Shown piece after piece: positions 37,913 to 48,099 of a stretch of DNA of 64,000 nucleotides. Each line of letters starts with the position of its first letter. Position 1 is the first letter of the stretch. Origin of the DNA: Darksidea phi (Eukaryota > Ascomycota > Dothideomycetes > Pleosporales > Lentitheciaceae); NCBI GenBank assembly GCA_030770425.1, contig JASJFT010000095.1, positions 106,797 to 170,796 of the forward strand, given 5' to 3'. The notes under the pieces are model-generated. The model made no database searches and had not been told where the DNA came from. It saw only the letters and a list, made by a program, of their open reading frames with translations. Position numbers and translations under genes: made by a program.

Positions 37913-38425
37913 ATGGCTACCGAAGAAACCGTCCAGCTTAGCGAGGCTCACGCACCTCAGCAAGCTTCCCTCGATGCACTCGACTCGGTCCTCAGCTCCC
38001 TCAAACAGGAGCTCATTCACCTCCGCCACGACCACGACAGTAAGTCTCCCCAGCACTCCCCCTTCCGCCCATCACCACCTAACACTCGTGCAGAACATGA
38101 GCCGGAATACTTCCGCGCCGTCAAAGACCTCTCCGACGCTGATCTAACCTCCTTCTCCTCGTCCGACCTCGAGTCCGTTCGCGTCGCCAACTCTGCCTAC
38201 GGCCTCCATCTCTTTGGCAAAGTCAAGATCCCCACCCTCGACGACGCATACATCCACATTCGTATCTTTGGGTCGGCGAAGGACGGTACAGATGGTAGTA
38301 GCGTAGACGAGAGGGAATACAAGCTGCATAGTATACATACGGAAGAGATGGTGAAAAAGGATGGCGATAGGGTATATCGCGCCATCTTTCGGAAGGGCGA
38401 TGAGCTGGAGTGGTTTGATACGTGA
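37913..38425 (+). CDS. Conserved-looking hypothetical protein, 152 residues
   Basis: Two exons, 37913..38039 and 38094..38425, separated by a 54-nt intron (GTAAGT...CAG). Because 54 is a multiple of three, an unspliced reading of 170 residues is also open, but the removed stretch is Pro/Ser-rich and has intron signals. The N-terminal 45 residues could form a coiled coil (LDALDSVLSSLKQELIHLR). The remainder (ANSAYGLHLFGKVKIPTLD, AYIHIRIFG, KLHSIHTEE, ELEWFDT) looks like a small alpha/beta domain. I do not recognise the family. There is no signal peptide or membrane segment, so it is probably intracellular. The 5' flank has a pyrimidine-rich leader. Confidence 0.72.
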   Translation: MATEETVQLSEAHAPQQASLDALDSVLSSLKQELIHLRHDHDSKSPQHSPFRPSPPNTRAEHEPEYFRAVKDLSDADLTSFSSSDLESVRVANSAYGLHLFGKVKIPTLDDAYIHIRIFGSAKDGTDGSSVDEREYKLHSIHTEEMVKKDGDRVYRAIFRKGDELEWFDT

Positions 38426-39624
38426 TTTGATACCCATAGTAAAGAGGATGGGAACAGGTGACGGAGCTGGAGTGTTTTTAGCTTCTTGACAGTATGACTG
38501 CGGTATTATCTTATTGATACGACCCTACATGTTCGTTCCCGACTCTTCGTGCACAATACCTTCTCATCACTCCTTTGACATTCCCCCCTTTCGACTTGCA
38601 GGATAGCATGCCAAGAAATTAGGATAGAAGGTCGCTTGTTGTAGAGTTGTCTCCATGTACTTGGTACCTACCTCTTCTGGGTTTCATCATACAGTGTGTA
38701 GGACTACTCTGAAGTGTGGCCCTCAGAGATGGATTGGCTAATTATTGTTCCATCATCTTTGCATTTTCTCATCCGACGAAGCATTTGAAAACATTATCGC
38801 GCTAGCCCCATTGCTCCAACGCTAAGGGTTCACGGCCTCCAGTACCGTTGGTACAGAGAACTTCAAACCAAAAGCGACACATGGAGGCTTCAACCCCCGG
38901 TTATTTCAACGACAAGCACAATCCACTCAAACAGCAAGCAGCTTGTGAGTAAGTCCGAAGCACACTCGTTGCAATGTTCATCATTCACTGCCTGCTATAT
39001 GTAAAATGGAATGAGGTATAAAATGTGCAATGAGTTCTGATAGGTTCGCACTGGATGATGACACAGCGGAGGAGCGGTTCGGTACCGTACGATACATTGG
39101 AATGACTCAAGCCGGCAGGCGAACATATTTTTCGTCATGTTCAATACCAAAGACGCTTCGCATCCGGAGCTTGGGTGGCACCATCTCTTGCTTGTATCCA
39201 GGGTTGTACCAAAAATGGTGGAGCTTGTTAGGCGTGACTCACACGGCGTGCCGTGTATCACCTGGGAGCAGCGCCCTTTTTGTGAGTCGAAACTGAACAG
39301 TCACCTCTAATCTATCCCAAAGGAACCAGTAAACACTAGCAAGTACATGAATATTGATGATGCCTTAGTGACGCATAGTATATATGAAAATGGAAGAACT
39401 ATGCACACATAATATGGAATTGTTCACACACAAAAAAGGATTATTCATACACAAGCGTCCAACAGTACAAAGAAATGTGTGTAGTTCCAAAGGATATAAA
39501 TAATCTTCCAGGCTGCCCATGATATTAATATTCAGCAGAAACATCCACCAACGATTAACATCTAACAACCGATAATACCACCACATACCACACGCTATCG
39601 CCAATCTTCAACAACGTCGACTCA
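38426..39624. other. Intergenic region
   Basis: No gene is supported. Near 39400-39460 three loosely similar CACA-rich segments of about 20-25 bases stand in a row, probably chance or a degenerate repeat. Confidence 0.45.
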
Positions 39625-40008
39625 ATGCCCACCACCAACAACACCGGTACCGAAACCACTGGTGCCGCTACAGCTAATAAAGCCGAGACAGCTGTCTCAT
39701 ACGCTGCATTGATCCTCGCTGATGCCGACGTCACTATCACCCCTGAGAAGCTCATGGACCTCCTGAAGGCTGCCAATATCGAGGATGTTGAACCGATCTG
39801 GACTACGCTCTTCGCTAAAGCACTCGAGGGTAAGAACGTCAAGGAAATCCTTACCACCATCCCGAGTTCCGCTCCGGGGACCGGGCGCCAGCAGGTTGTT
39901 GGCGAAGGAAAGGAGAAGGAAGAGGACGAAAGGGAGGTTATTGTTGAAGGGGGAGAGGGTGACGAAGAGAGCGACGCAGAGGAAGGCATGTTCGACTTGT
40001 TCGGTTAG
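39625..40008 (+). CDS. P1-type acidic ribosomal stalk protein, divergent paralogue
   Basis: An intronless frame encodes 127 residues. The N-terminal domain is clearly P1-like: SYAALILADADVTITPEKL, then LLKAANIEDVEPIWTTLFAK, then ALEGKNVKEIL. A flexible hinge and a highly acidic tail (KEKEEDEREV, EGDEESDAEEG) follow. P1 pairs with P2 on the P0 base of the 60S stalk and recruits elongation factors. Two points are odd. The canonical tail of eukaryotic P proteins (SDDDMGFGLFD) is here replaced by EEGMFDLFG, and the usual Ala/Gly hinge is reduced. The first 20 residues are a Thr/Asn-rich extension. It is probably a paralogue rather than the main P1, and may have arisen by retroposition, since fungal P1 genes usually have introns. 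Expression is unproven. Confidence 0.82.
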   Translation: MPTTNNTGTETTGAATANKAETAVSYAALILADADVTITPEKLMDLLKAANIEDVEPIWTTLFAKALEGKNVKEILTTIPSSAPGTGRQQVVGEGKEKEEDEREVIVEGGEGDEESDAEEGMFDLFG

Positions 40009-40830
40009 AGAAGGATTAATTGGGAGGGGAGAGGAAGAGATGGAACAACCGGTTTGGGAGTTTTGAGATCTTGCGCTATGCTAACATTGTTAGCTAGAAG
40101 ATCTTTCTTCCAATTTGTCTGCTTTTCCCGTGATTGTGACGTAACTCTCAGTCATACGTCGCTTCAAGGACCCATGAGGGTGCGAAGTGCCTCAGCGCTG
40201 GGTGTGATAGTGAACATTGAAAAGGCATGGCTGGGTTGACTGAAGAGAGAACAAAGTATGGACTCTGTCTCTCACACATATACAGAATGATAGGATAGAC
40301 TAGACAGTATTGATTTAGCAAATGTCTTTAGCAAATGTCGACTCTTTTCTCATATTGCTTCTTGATAGTAATGGGCCACTTAACTCTTTCCTAACTGTGC
40401 TCTCCACCCGTAAAAAAACCAATCCCCTGTCTTACTTTATCGCTTTGTTGTATTCTCCCTCTCTTCCAGTCGTGGCCTGTCCTCCTGTTGCTGTCCCTTT
40501 ATGACGTACCACGCTGCGAAACCAGTAAAGAAAATGATGTTTGCACGATATGTGTACTTGAGAAGTGTATTAAACTGGTTCTTGGGTGCTGAATTCATGG
40601 TGATGGTATTTAGGATGCTTTTGAGCGCGGAAAAGTTGGTGTTGAAGGTGGGTGCTGCTCGCTCGGACGCTTCAAGGAGGAAGAATGACTAAACCGAAAA
40701 AAGTTGGCGTCATTGACGTCATAGCCGACCAAACAGAAATCTTAGCTCTCAACATTGGCTTGCCTAGCGATTAACATTTTCACTTGTTCTCACTCATGCG
40801 CGGCTGGCAAACGCATGATGAAATGCATAT
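40009..40830. other. Intergenic region between convergent genes
   Basis: Only 3' untranslated sequence of the two flanking convergent genes is expected here. Short frames show no family features. Confidence 0.5.
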
Positions 40831-42028
40831 TCATTTCTTACGCCCAACATTGTACTGCTTGGTGACCCTGATGGCATTCGGCCTTGCCCCACTATCTCCG
40901 AGCGATACGAAAGTGCTCACTTTCCCACCCGAATTACCCCAATTTGGCGGATTTAGATTCAGTTCCGATGTGGAAGACCCGTTGCTGTTTCCGCGGAGCC
41001 GCAGCTTTCGAAGGGTCGCACTTCCAGCAGACAGCTTGCGTTCTTCATCACCCCAGTATTGCTGAAATGGCGCGAGCGTTGGGATGGAGCACGCGATAAT
41101 ACCAACAGCGATTTCGAGCGGCGAAAAGAGCATGCGACCCCAGGACGAGCCGATGGGGTCCGTGTTATAGTCGCCGAAGAGATACAAACAGCATTCCATG
41201 CGAAAAATGCCACAAAGTATGCAGCTACGAAGCATTAGCAGTGCGTCGGACTTTGAAGGTAGGAATGTCTTACAATGTCCCGAGCAGGAATAGTCCAGCG
41301 ACCGACAGCCTCCTGCGCGCAAAGAAGTCTGTGCTATAGACTGCAGGGATCGCCATGGCCATAACTACGGCGTTGTACGCGACGTGTATCGCACCGATGA
41401 TAATGCAAGTTTTTACAGTCGGTAACCTGCAACTTCCTGGAGCGTGGCAATGTGCGGCCCACGCAGCGATAGCGTAGACAAACCATGCCGTAACAAGGGC
41501 CATCATCGCATAACAGAGGTAAAGCAAGCGGCGAGAGTCACTATATAATCGGGTATAGAACTGCAGCAGAAAGAGTTGAACAACGGCAACGGATAGCGCC
41601 CAACAGACGTCGAGGATAAATTGTGTCTGTTCAAGTAGTCAGTCAAATGTTCACCGTTAGAAGCTGCATGAACATACCCTCAACCAGGAGCTAATCCCCA
41701 CATGCTCTCCCAGCTTCTCCCGCACGAAGCCGGTTGACATGCCCTGGCCGTCGGCCAGCACAAGTACCAGCACCAAGATAGTGACGAGAAGACACATCGC
41801 CTGCCTACAATCAGCATTGCGAAATACACTCTTTCGTTCGTCCTGACCTACCAAACTACACAAACACAGCAAATCCTCCACTAAAGTATTGATGCGCTTA
41901 GTCTTCCGCGCATACCATCTTATCGCAACCACAAACGTCGCTAGCGCAAGGAAAACTGGAGGAATAACAAGCAGAATCACCTGCCGGCTATTGACGATAT
42001 CGAAACGACGCTTTGAGAGGTACATCAT
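40831..42028 (-). CDS. Rhodopsin/SAT4-type seven-helix membrane protein
   Basis: Four exons, 42028..41852, 41800..41678, 41626..41274 and 41224..40831, give 348 residues, with introns of 49-51 nt in consistent phase. Hydrophobic segments fit seven transmembrane helices. The first (ILLVIPPVFLALATFVVAIRWYARK) ends with the RW.AR motif, and a loop carries VEDLL, both typical of the fungal integral-membrane rhodopsin (SAT4/PTH11-like) family. The helix 4-7 part includes CWALSVAVVQLFLLQFYTR and the ending IIACSIPTLAPF. A soluble tail of about 75 residues follows. These proteins are thought to sense surfaces or small molecules, some in plant pathogens, but most have no known ligand. Either ATG at 42028 or 42025 can start. 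Confidence 0.82.
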
Positions 42029-43043
42029 GGCAGTAAGGAACGATTATGCCATGACAGCGGGAAGAGCAGAGAACGCGAAGATACGGCCAGCCGCTGGTTG
42101 ATGAATGCTGCGAGGAGCGCGCAATAAAAAGCAATGAAACCCACACATCATGGAAAGCCCCTGATTGCCATAGATGCCTCCGTTGTTTCGACAACTGCGC
42201 CGGTACCGTCTGTTGGCAGGGGCGGGAGCGATGGGTTGCTGCGAGTCGTGGTGGCGTGTTCAATTAACAAGACTGACAGGCTCTACCATGTTTGCTAACG
42301 GCGCGGGAACTGGGTGCGGTTCGTAGTGATGCTGATGCTGCACGTCGATTGGTTGGCGGAGAGGTAGCGTGGCGCTATAGTCGGAGAAATTGCCCTTGCG
42401 GAGAATAGCGTATCTGCACCAACGTCGTGCGTGGTTTGGACCGTTTGAAGGCTGCCAGTGGCTGCTCTGGTGCTAAAAATCGAAACATTTGGGAACGCCC
42501 TAAATATATCGCAGCGCGTCGTTGTACCGACTTGATCCTGGCGTAGAATTTTGGACACTTCGTTGTTTGAACTTCGTCCTAAATTAAAAGCGAGTGCCTA
42601 AGCGCCAGATGAAGGGGATCCACGTTTCGAAAAAAATGTTCCGCATTGCTAGCTACCGGGCAAACCCTGCCCTCGACTAGGCACGTGCGTTACCCGACAG
42701 GAGTAAGTTAATTTTGTTTTGCAAGCCATGGGAAAAAAGGGAAGAAAGGATTCTTTGCTGCAATATCGCTTCGGATTTTGGCACGCAATGTTATATGTTT
42801 GAGTATAGCTACTAGTGTACAGTAGAAGGAGAGGGAATTTTTTTATGATGACTGTAAGCTACGTTGACTACCATGCGGTGAAACGGCAGATACGTGGCTC
42901 AGCTCTCTTCGTTGTATTATCCCGAAGATAGAATGCCGACCGGTTAACAAAATCGGCCCATTAACGACTGTGGCTCTTGTGCCAGGGACAGGAAGGCGTA
43001 TTCGAGCCAAACCATTGCACCAAACAAACCCACCGACGTTTCC
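42029..43043. other. Intergenic region
   Basis: This 1-kb region separates two tandem minus-strand genes and contains the promoter of the SAT4-type gene. Composition around 42580-42860 is uneven, with homopolymer runs. No gene is supported. Confidence 0.45.
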
Positions 43044-45084
43044 TTACTCTACCAGAACTACCGCCTTTGACCGCATATTATTTGGATCCAAATCCTTCCT
43101 CTCTTGGCTCGATGGGAGGAATCGCTTATTCTTTACAAGCACATCTTGGATATCCGCGTTCGGTGCCACGGCGGCGGCCGGCCGCTCCAGGAGTGCCGGG
43201 AAAAGACATAGCTTGACCTTTTTAGACCTGCATACCGGGTCTGCGACGGCGAATCCTTCCTTACATTCGGCCCGCATCCATGATGGGTCGAATACCGTGC
43301 CTGGACGAACGAAGTGGATCCTGTAATCGTAGGGACTCGTCATCAGGCTTCGCCTTAAGCGAAAGAGTCGTTCAAACCACGCTTGGGGCTCGTTTACGGC
43401 CTTGATCCCAGGTGCGGATGCATGGACTAGGTGTAATGCCTGCCAGAATTTGTTGGACAAAAGTTCCACGCGCCTTGGGATAGCCTCTTTGCGGAAGCTG
43501 TCAGACGTGAAGAGAAGCTGGGTCGTAAGTAGATCGAGATGCTTCACCACGGCGATGCCTTCTTTAGATAATATTAGTAAGGGTTTATTTTGCTAGAGGA
43601 TTTACGTACCCGTTTGTTCAATCAACTCGTATAAGCGCATGAACTGTACAGGATGCTCCCTCTCACACGTTGGCTCCGGTGAGTTGAAAAGTAGATGGCA
43701 TAGCAAAGCGCTCATAAAGAGCTGCACCGCGTGTGGGCTCTGCAAGTAGCCTTGGAAGCTGTGCACTAGATCGGGAATCGACTGCTTATTGCCTCCGTCG
43801 GGAATCGACTGCTTATTGCCTCCATCGGGAATCGACTGCTTATTGCCTCCATCGAGTAGAGATTCCACAAGAGTAGTCAGATCATCCACGGATGAAGAAT
43901 ATGAAATGGTTGACGCAGACCCATGGCCTACAGCCTCTCCAATGTTTCTTCGCATCTGCTTCCAGTCACGGTCGAGCTCCAGGGGAGAGGGAAGCTCAAT
44001 AGTAACGGGTTTCCGGAAGATGTTATGCATTCCTGCTAGATCGCGGTTCAAATCATTAGCATGCTTCAGGGCTGCATCCGCCGAAACGAGATCCTCAGCC
44101 AGGCTTGCGAATGCTGATTCTGGCTCCCGCGTAAACGTGTTTTTCATGCTCTTCATTCTGTCCATAACCTCTGTTGTTTTGCCTTTCTCCCCCTCAAATA
44201 TCTTGCCCATAACCCAGAACATAACATCGCCTAGTAGGTCAACCTTGGAGAGGATCTTGTCGTTTGCGCTAGGCGTGGGCACACCGACGTTGGGCGGGCG
44301 AGGTTGCATACTCGGGGGAGCATTCGTTATTAGCGAGACAGTAGGAGAGTGTACGTCATACGTCGATGGCATCTGGTCCACTTTTCGATTAGGACTCTTC
44401 CGGGACGGCATGGGTGGGCTGCCCGCCCTACGTTTATTCGGACGGTGAACCTGGGCGAGGTCTCTAATCTCTTGATGGCCATCGCTAGGAATGTAGGAGG
44501 AAGCCGGCGTTTCCGAAATTGCCCGGTCATTCTGGACATTAATCGCTACCTGAAAGTCCGCGTTGGGTGTCTTCGGGTAGGAAACGGTTACAGGAGTTTC
44601 AGTCTGCGCTCGGTAGGTTTGACCATCTCCGATACACTGGCTTCGGGCCTAATAGAAGATTAGTTACAGCTTAGTATAGAAAGCAGAGAACGCTTACAGT
44701 ATGCTCTTCTAGGCCTGCGGACATGCTCCTGCTGGTGGTGGCTTTGCCTTGCGGGGTATTGGCGGGGTTGACCTCCAAAGGCCTAAAACTCCAAGTATCG
44801 CGCAGATTGTTCATCTCTTCTATCCAGCTACCATCTAATTCGGAAAGTGAGATGGATTTCGTTCCTCTCTTTAGGAACTCAGAGACCTTCTCTCCAAGGA
44901 GATGACGCAGCTTGCTGTATACAGCTGGCCATGTCACGCTGGTCCTACGATGTCCGTCCGTCCTCGGAACCTCCAAGAGCTTATTTGTAATGGTGTCTTT
45001 ATAGTCGAGATCGTAGTGGAGGCAATAGTCGGCCCATGCAAGGATGAAAGCGACTTCAGTGGTTTCCCACTTGACCTTGGACAT
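43044..45084 (-). CDS. Hypothetical protein with in-frame 27-bp tandem repeat
   Basis: Three exons, 45084..44698, 44648..43610 and 43561..43044, give 647 residues, with introns of 49 and 48 nt in consistent phase. The N-terminus (KWETTEVAFILAWADYCLHY, later WPAVYSKLRHLLGEK) has the W...AW and W..VY..LR spacing of a helix-turn-helix module, perhaps SANT/Myb- or MADF-like, but this is speculation. The middle is Ser/Pro-rich with a basic patch (RPNKRRAG, RKSPNRKV) that could be a nuclear signal. Three copies of GGNKQSIPD lie near residues 400-430, encoded by the 27-bp repeat. The C-terminal 170 residues are helical and Arg/Lys-rich. I do not recognise the family. The gene is divergent from the Hsp70-like gene with 567 bases between. 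Confidence 0.7.
43771..43851. repeat. 27-bp tandem repeat, 3 copies, in coding sequence
   Basis: Three head-to-tail units at 43771-43797, 43798-43824 and 43825-43851 differ by a single base (unit 1 ends in G, units 2 and 3 in A). The unit length is nine codons, so copy-number change keeps the frame of the overlapping minus-strand hypothetical gene. Confidence 0.95.
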
Positions 45085-45651
45085 TGTACTTGTCGAGCAC
45101 TGCTGATGTCGGTAGTGATAGGTAAATCGTTTATAGACACCAATGTTCTACTTTAACTACGCAAAGGTAAGGTGAGAGAGTTTGTAAGCCGGATTGTTTG
45201 TTTGTAGAGGTTCCGTTTTGGGTTAGTCCGTGTACGAATACGGTAACGCCCCACACTAGTGATACCTCGTCTCTATAGAGATATGTGCCACTCGCTCCAC
45301 TGTCTTTTGATCTTGCCTCTCACCACGTTGCAGTCTTCCTCGAGCGGCGGGAGAATATCAAGGCAGCTTCATCGGACCAGATCGCACCTGCCCCTCACCT
45401 CAAAACACTTCCAGACGACCAGACCAGTACTGGGCCTGTTCCGCCGCCCTTAATTTATACTGGTAGTTCCACAAGTCGAATTGGCTTGTCGGGATATTTT
45501 CTGGTGATCACAACGGTAATTGTCCTTTACACACATTCACATGCGAACCTCTTATTCCTCAGCGAAGACCGCATAGTGGCAGTCATTCCGGAGCGACTAT
45601 CACATCCATCTCTTGAGCCGTTGCGGAGGTCGGCTCCATTCACCTTATATC
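45085..45651. promoter_or_regulatory. Divergent promoter region
   Basis: This 567-base stretch separates the start codons of the repeat-containing hypothetical gene (-) and the Hsp70-like gene (+). An open frame on the plus strand at 45285-45674 overlaps the Hsp70-like start and has no recognised family. I see no sure heat-shock element array. Confidence 0.4.
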
Positions 45652-48099
45652 ATGAGTTGCCTTACAATTCCTGAGAGCCGCCTCGAGCGGAGCGTAACGC
45701 CACGACAATTTCAACCCGACGGCAATTGCGCCCAGTCTGAGTTTCTCCTCGCAATTGACTTCGGAACTACGTACACATCCATCACTTTCGTCAAGCGAAC
45801 AGGCAAGAATGAGCATGTTCTTAGCGTGGAAAGATTCCCTGGCGATCGCTGCCTTGGCCGCACCGGTACCCAAGTGCCGACGGAAGCCGCTTATCTGAAG
45901 TTAAAGCGTCCGAAGGCGAGCAACATCTTCCAACAATCCGAGGAGGTATACAAGGGAGGCCACAACTCACAAGGCACAGCTGTTCGTACTCGGCAGTCGA
46001 GGAAGCGCTCGTTGCATGCCAGTACGTCGTCGTATAAGTATATCTATGGGTACGAGGTACATCGCTTCTCTGAGCTACCAGAGTCGGATATGGACCGTCG
46101 TGACTATGAAGCTCCACTCCACGTACGCCGCATGAAGCTGCTCCTGGACAACAGCGCTCATCTAGAAGACACTAGGAAAGAGTTGAGAAGTATTCTCAAT
46201 CAACTAATCTTGGATGGGCTCATCAAGAACGACGAAGACGTTATCCGCGATTTCCTAGTAAGCCTCCTCCATCACTGCAAGAGCGTGCTCAATATGGACC
46301 ATGGTTTTCATGATCGAAGCTCAGGTACGTGCCGTCTTACTATCACTACTATCATGTTGTTAACTGTTCTCAGTCGAAGTCGTATTCTGCGTCCCGGTAT
46401 GCTGGAACCTTAAAGCCCATGCCAGTATGAGTAGGTGTGTTATGACTGCGATGGAACGTGCACGATTTGGAGTTACGGAAAGTTCCCCAGTACCCAACCT
46501 CTTTATGGTCAATGAAGCAGAGGCGGCCGCTTCGAATGCTCTCCGCTCGGGCTTCCATGACCTCAAAGTATGTGTCCTTCTAGCCTACAACATTCTCTGA
46601 TAGCTGCTAACGATGTTGGAGCGAGACGAGGTCTTCCTTCTTGTTGATTGTGGCGGCGGCACTACCGATCTAGGCTTATACCGCGTTGCGCGCTCATTTC
46701 CCTTACGCCTTGGAGCTGAGCTTAGTAATCCCACTGGTAAGCCACACATATGACCAAGCTTTCCTTCATATTAACGAAGTTTTAGGAGCTGCTGTAGGAG
46801 CTACTGACCTCAACGAGAGAATGCGAGAAGTTGCACTGTCACACCTTAAACTCGAGCACTATCTGTGCAATACGGAAGATGATACAACCATTCCTAATAT
46901 TATCGAGAATGAGATTATGCCTCTGTTTGAGAATGAATTCAAACGAGCGTTTAGCATGTCGAACACAAGCCAGCGATTCGTGTTCAGGATACGCGGTCTA
47001 AGAGAGAGATCCTCTAACTATAATGTACAGCGTGGAGCTTTCGTTCTAAGCTAGTAAGTACTAATCCCTAATGAAACGTGCAATTGTATACTTATATTGA
47101 TAGCGACGATATGCTCAGAATATTTGAGCCTTCGCTTCGAGCTATATATACGCTAGTGGAGACCCAAATTCACATGGCTACCGTAAGTGGTACTGAGATT
47201 GACAAGGTGGTACTTGTTGGAGGCTTCGGTGACTCACCCGCGCTTAAAGAGTACCTCAAGAGAAAGATTGATAGTCTGAATGATGAGCTAAAAACCAAAA
47301 TTCGGCTCCTTACCACCCCGCCGTAAGTCAGGTCGGATCTTAGTGATGACAGCACCACTGACATGCATAGAAATACCGGAGCTACGGGTGTCGCTACAGG
47401 AGCGATTATGCGGGCTCAGGACAAGCGATATGGCCCAGAGAGAGTCCCGCGAATGAGTTATGGTATCATGCGTCATCTAGAATGGGACCCAGACTCAGAC
47501 TTAGACTATATGTGCAATCAACCTGCTGAGAAGAGCGCGTACGACGGAGAGTACGAGATTCGAGAGACCATCAAATGGTTGATTAAAGCTGTGAGTATGC
47601 GTCCGCCAGAGAGGCCCGGAGCTAGAGCTGACCCTCCTAAAGAACCAAGGACCACTCAAGAGTGAGCACCGTGTCACTTTCGAGTCGGTACATATCTTCG
47701 AACCAGGCCAGAAAAAGTGGGATGCAGAAGAAATCTTGTTCGTTTCCGAGACCTGTGTCGAAGATCATTACAAGCTGAGCCACTCAAAAAACGAGGGTAC
47801 GTTCGAATTCCTATTCCCTTTTGACTTCTTTCACTAATAATCGTTCTTGCGCATTAGGTAATACTAATGAGTTGGGCAAGATCGAGTTCGATCTGTCTCA
47901 CCTTAAAGGTCGCATCCCACTGACGAAGCCTAGAGAGGGCAGACGGCACTACAAAGTCACTGTTTTGATCGACATGGTGGTCATTGATCGGGACCTTAAA
48001 TTCTTTGTCCGTTGGCCAGCGAATGAGGACGGAGGGATCCTCAAAGGATCACAAGAATCCTTCAGTATGGTAGCCGCCTTCCAACCAGGCACTGCATGA
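45652..48099 (+). CDS. Hsp70-like ATPase (fungal divergent Hsp70 family)
   Basis: Eight exons, 45652..46324, 46374..46567, 46622..46736, 46780..47053, 47104..47322, 47371..47590, 47643..47796 and 47858..48099, give 696 residues with all phases consistent. The actin/Hsp70 nucleotide-binding signatures are complete: AIDFGTTYTS with residues DFGTT at 36-40, VDCGGGTTDLG at about 297-307, and VVLVGGFGDSP at about 454-463. The C-terminal part lacks the EEVD end and usual substrate-binding lid of canonical Hsp70, typical of the expanded fungal Hsp70-like group whose clients are unknown. The start is ATG 45652; an in-frame TTG lies further upstream. Introns are 43-61 nt; the 43-nt one (46737..46779) is near the lower limit. 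There is no targeting signal, so it is probably cytosolic. Confidence 0.9.
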
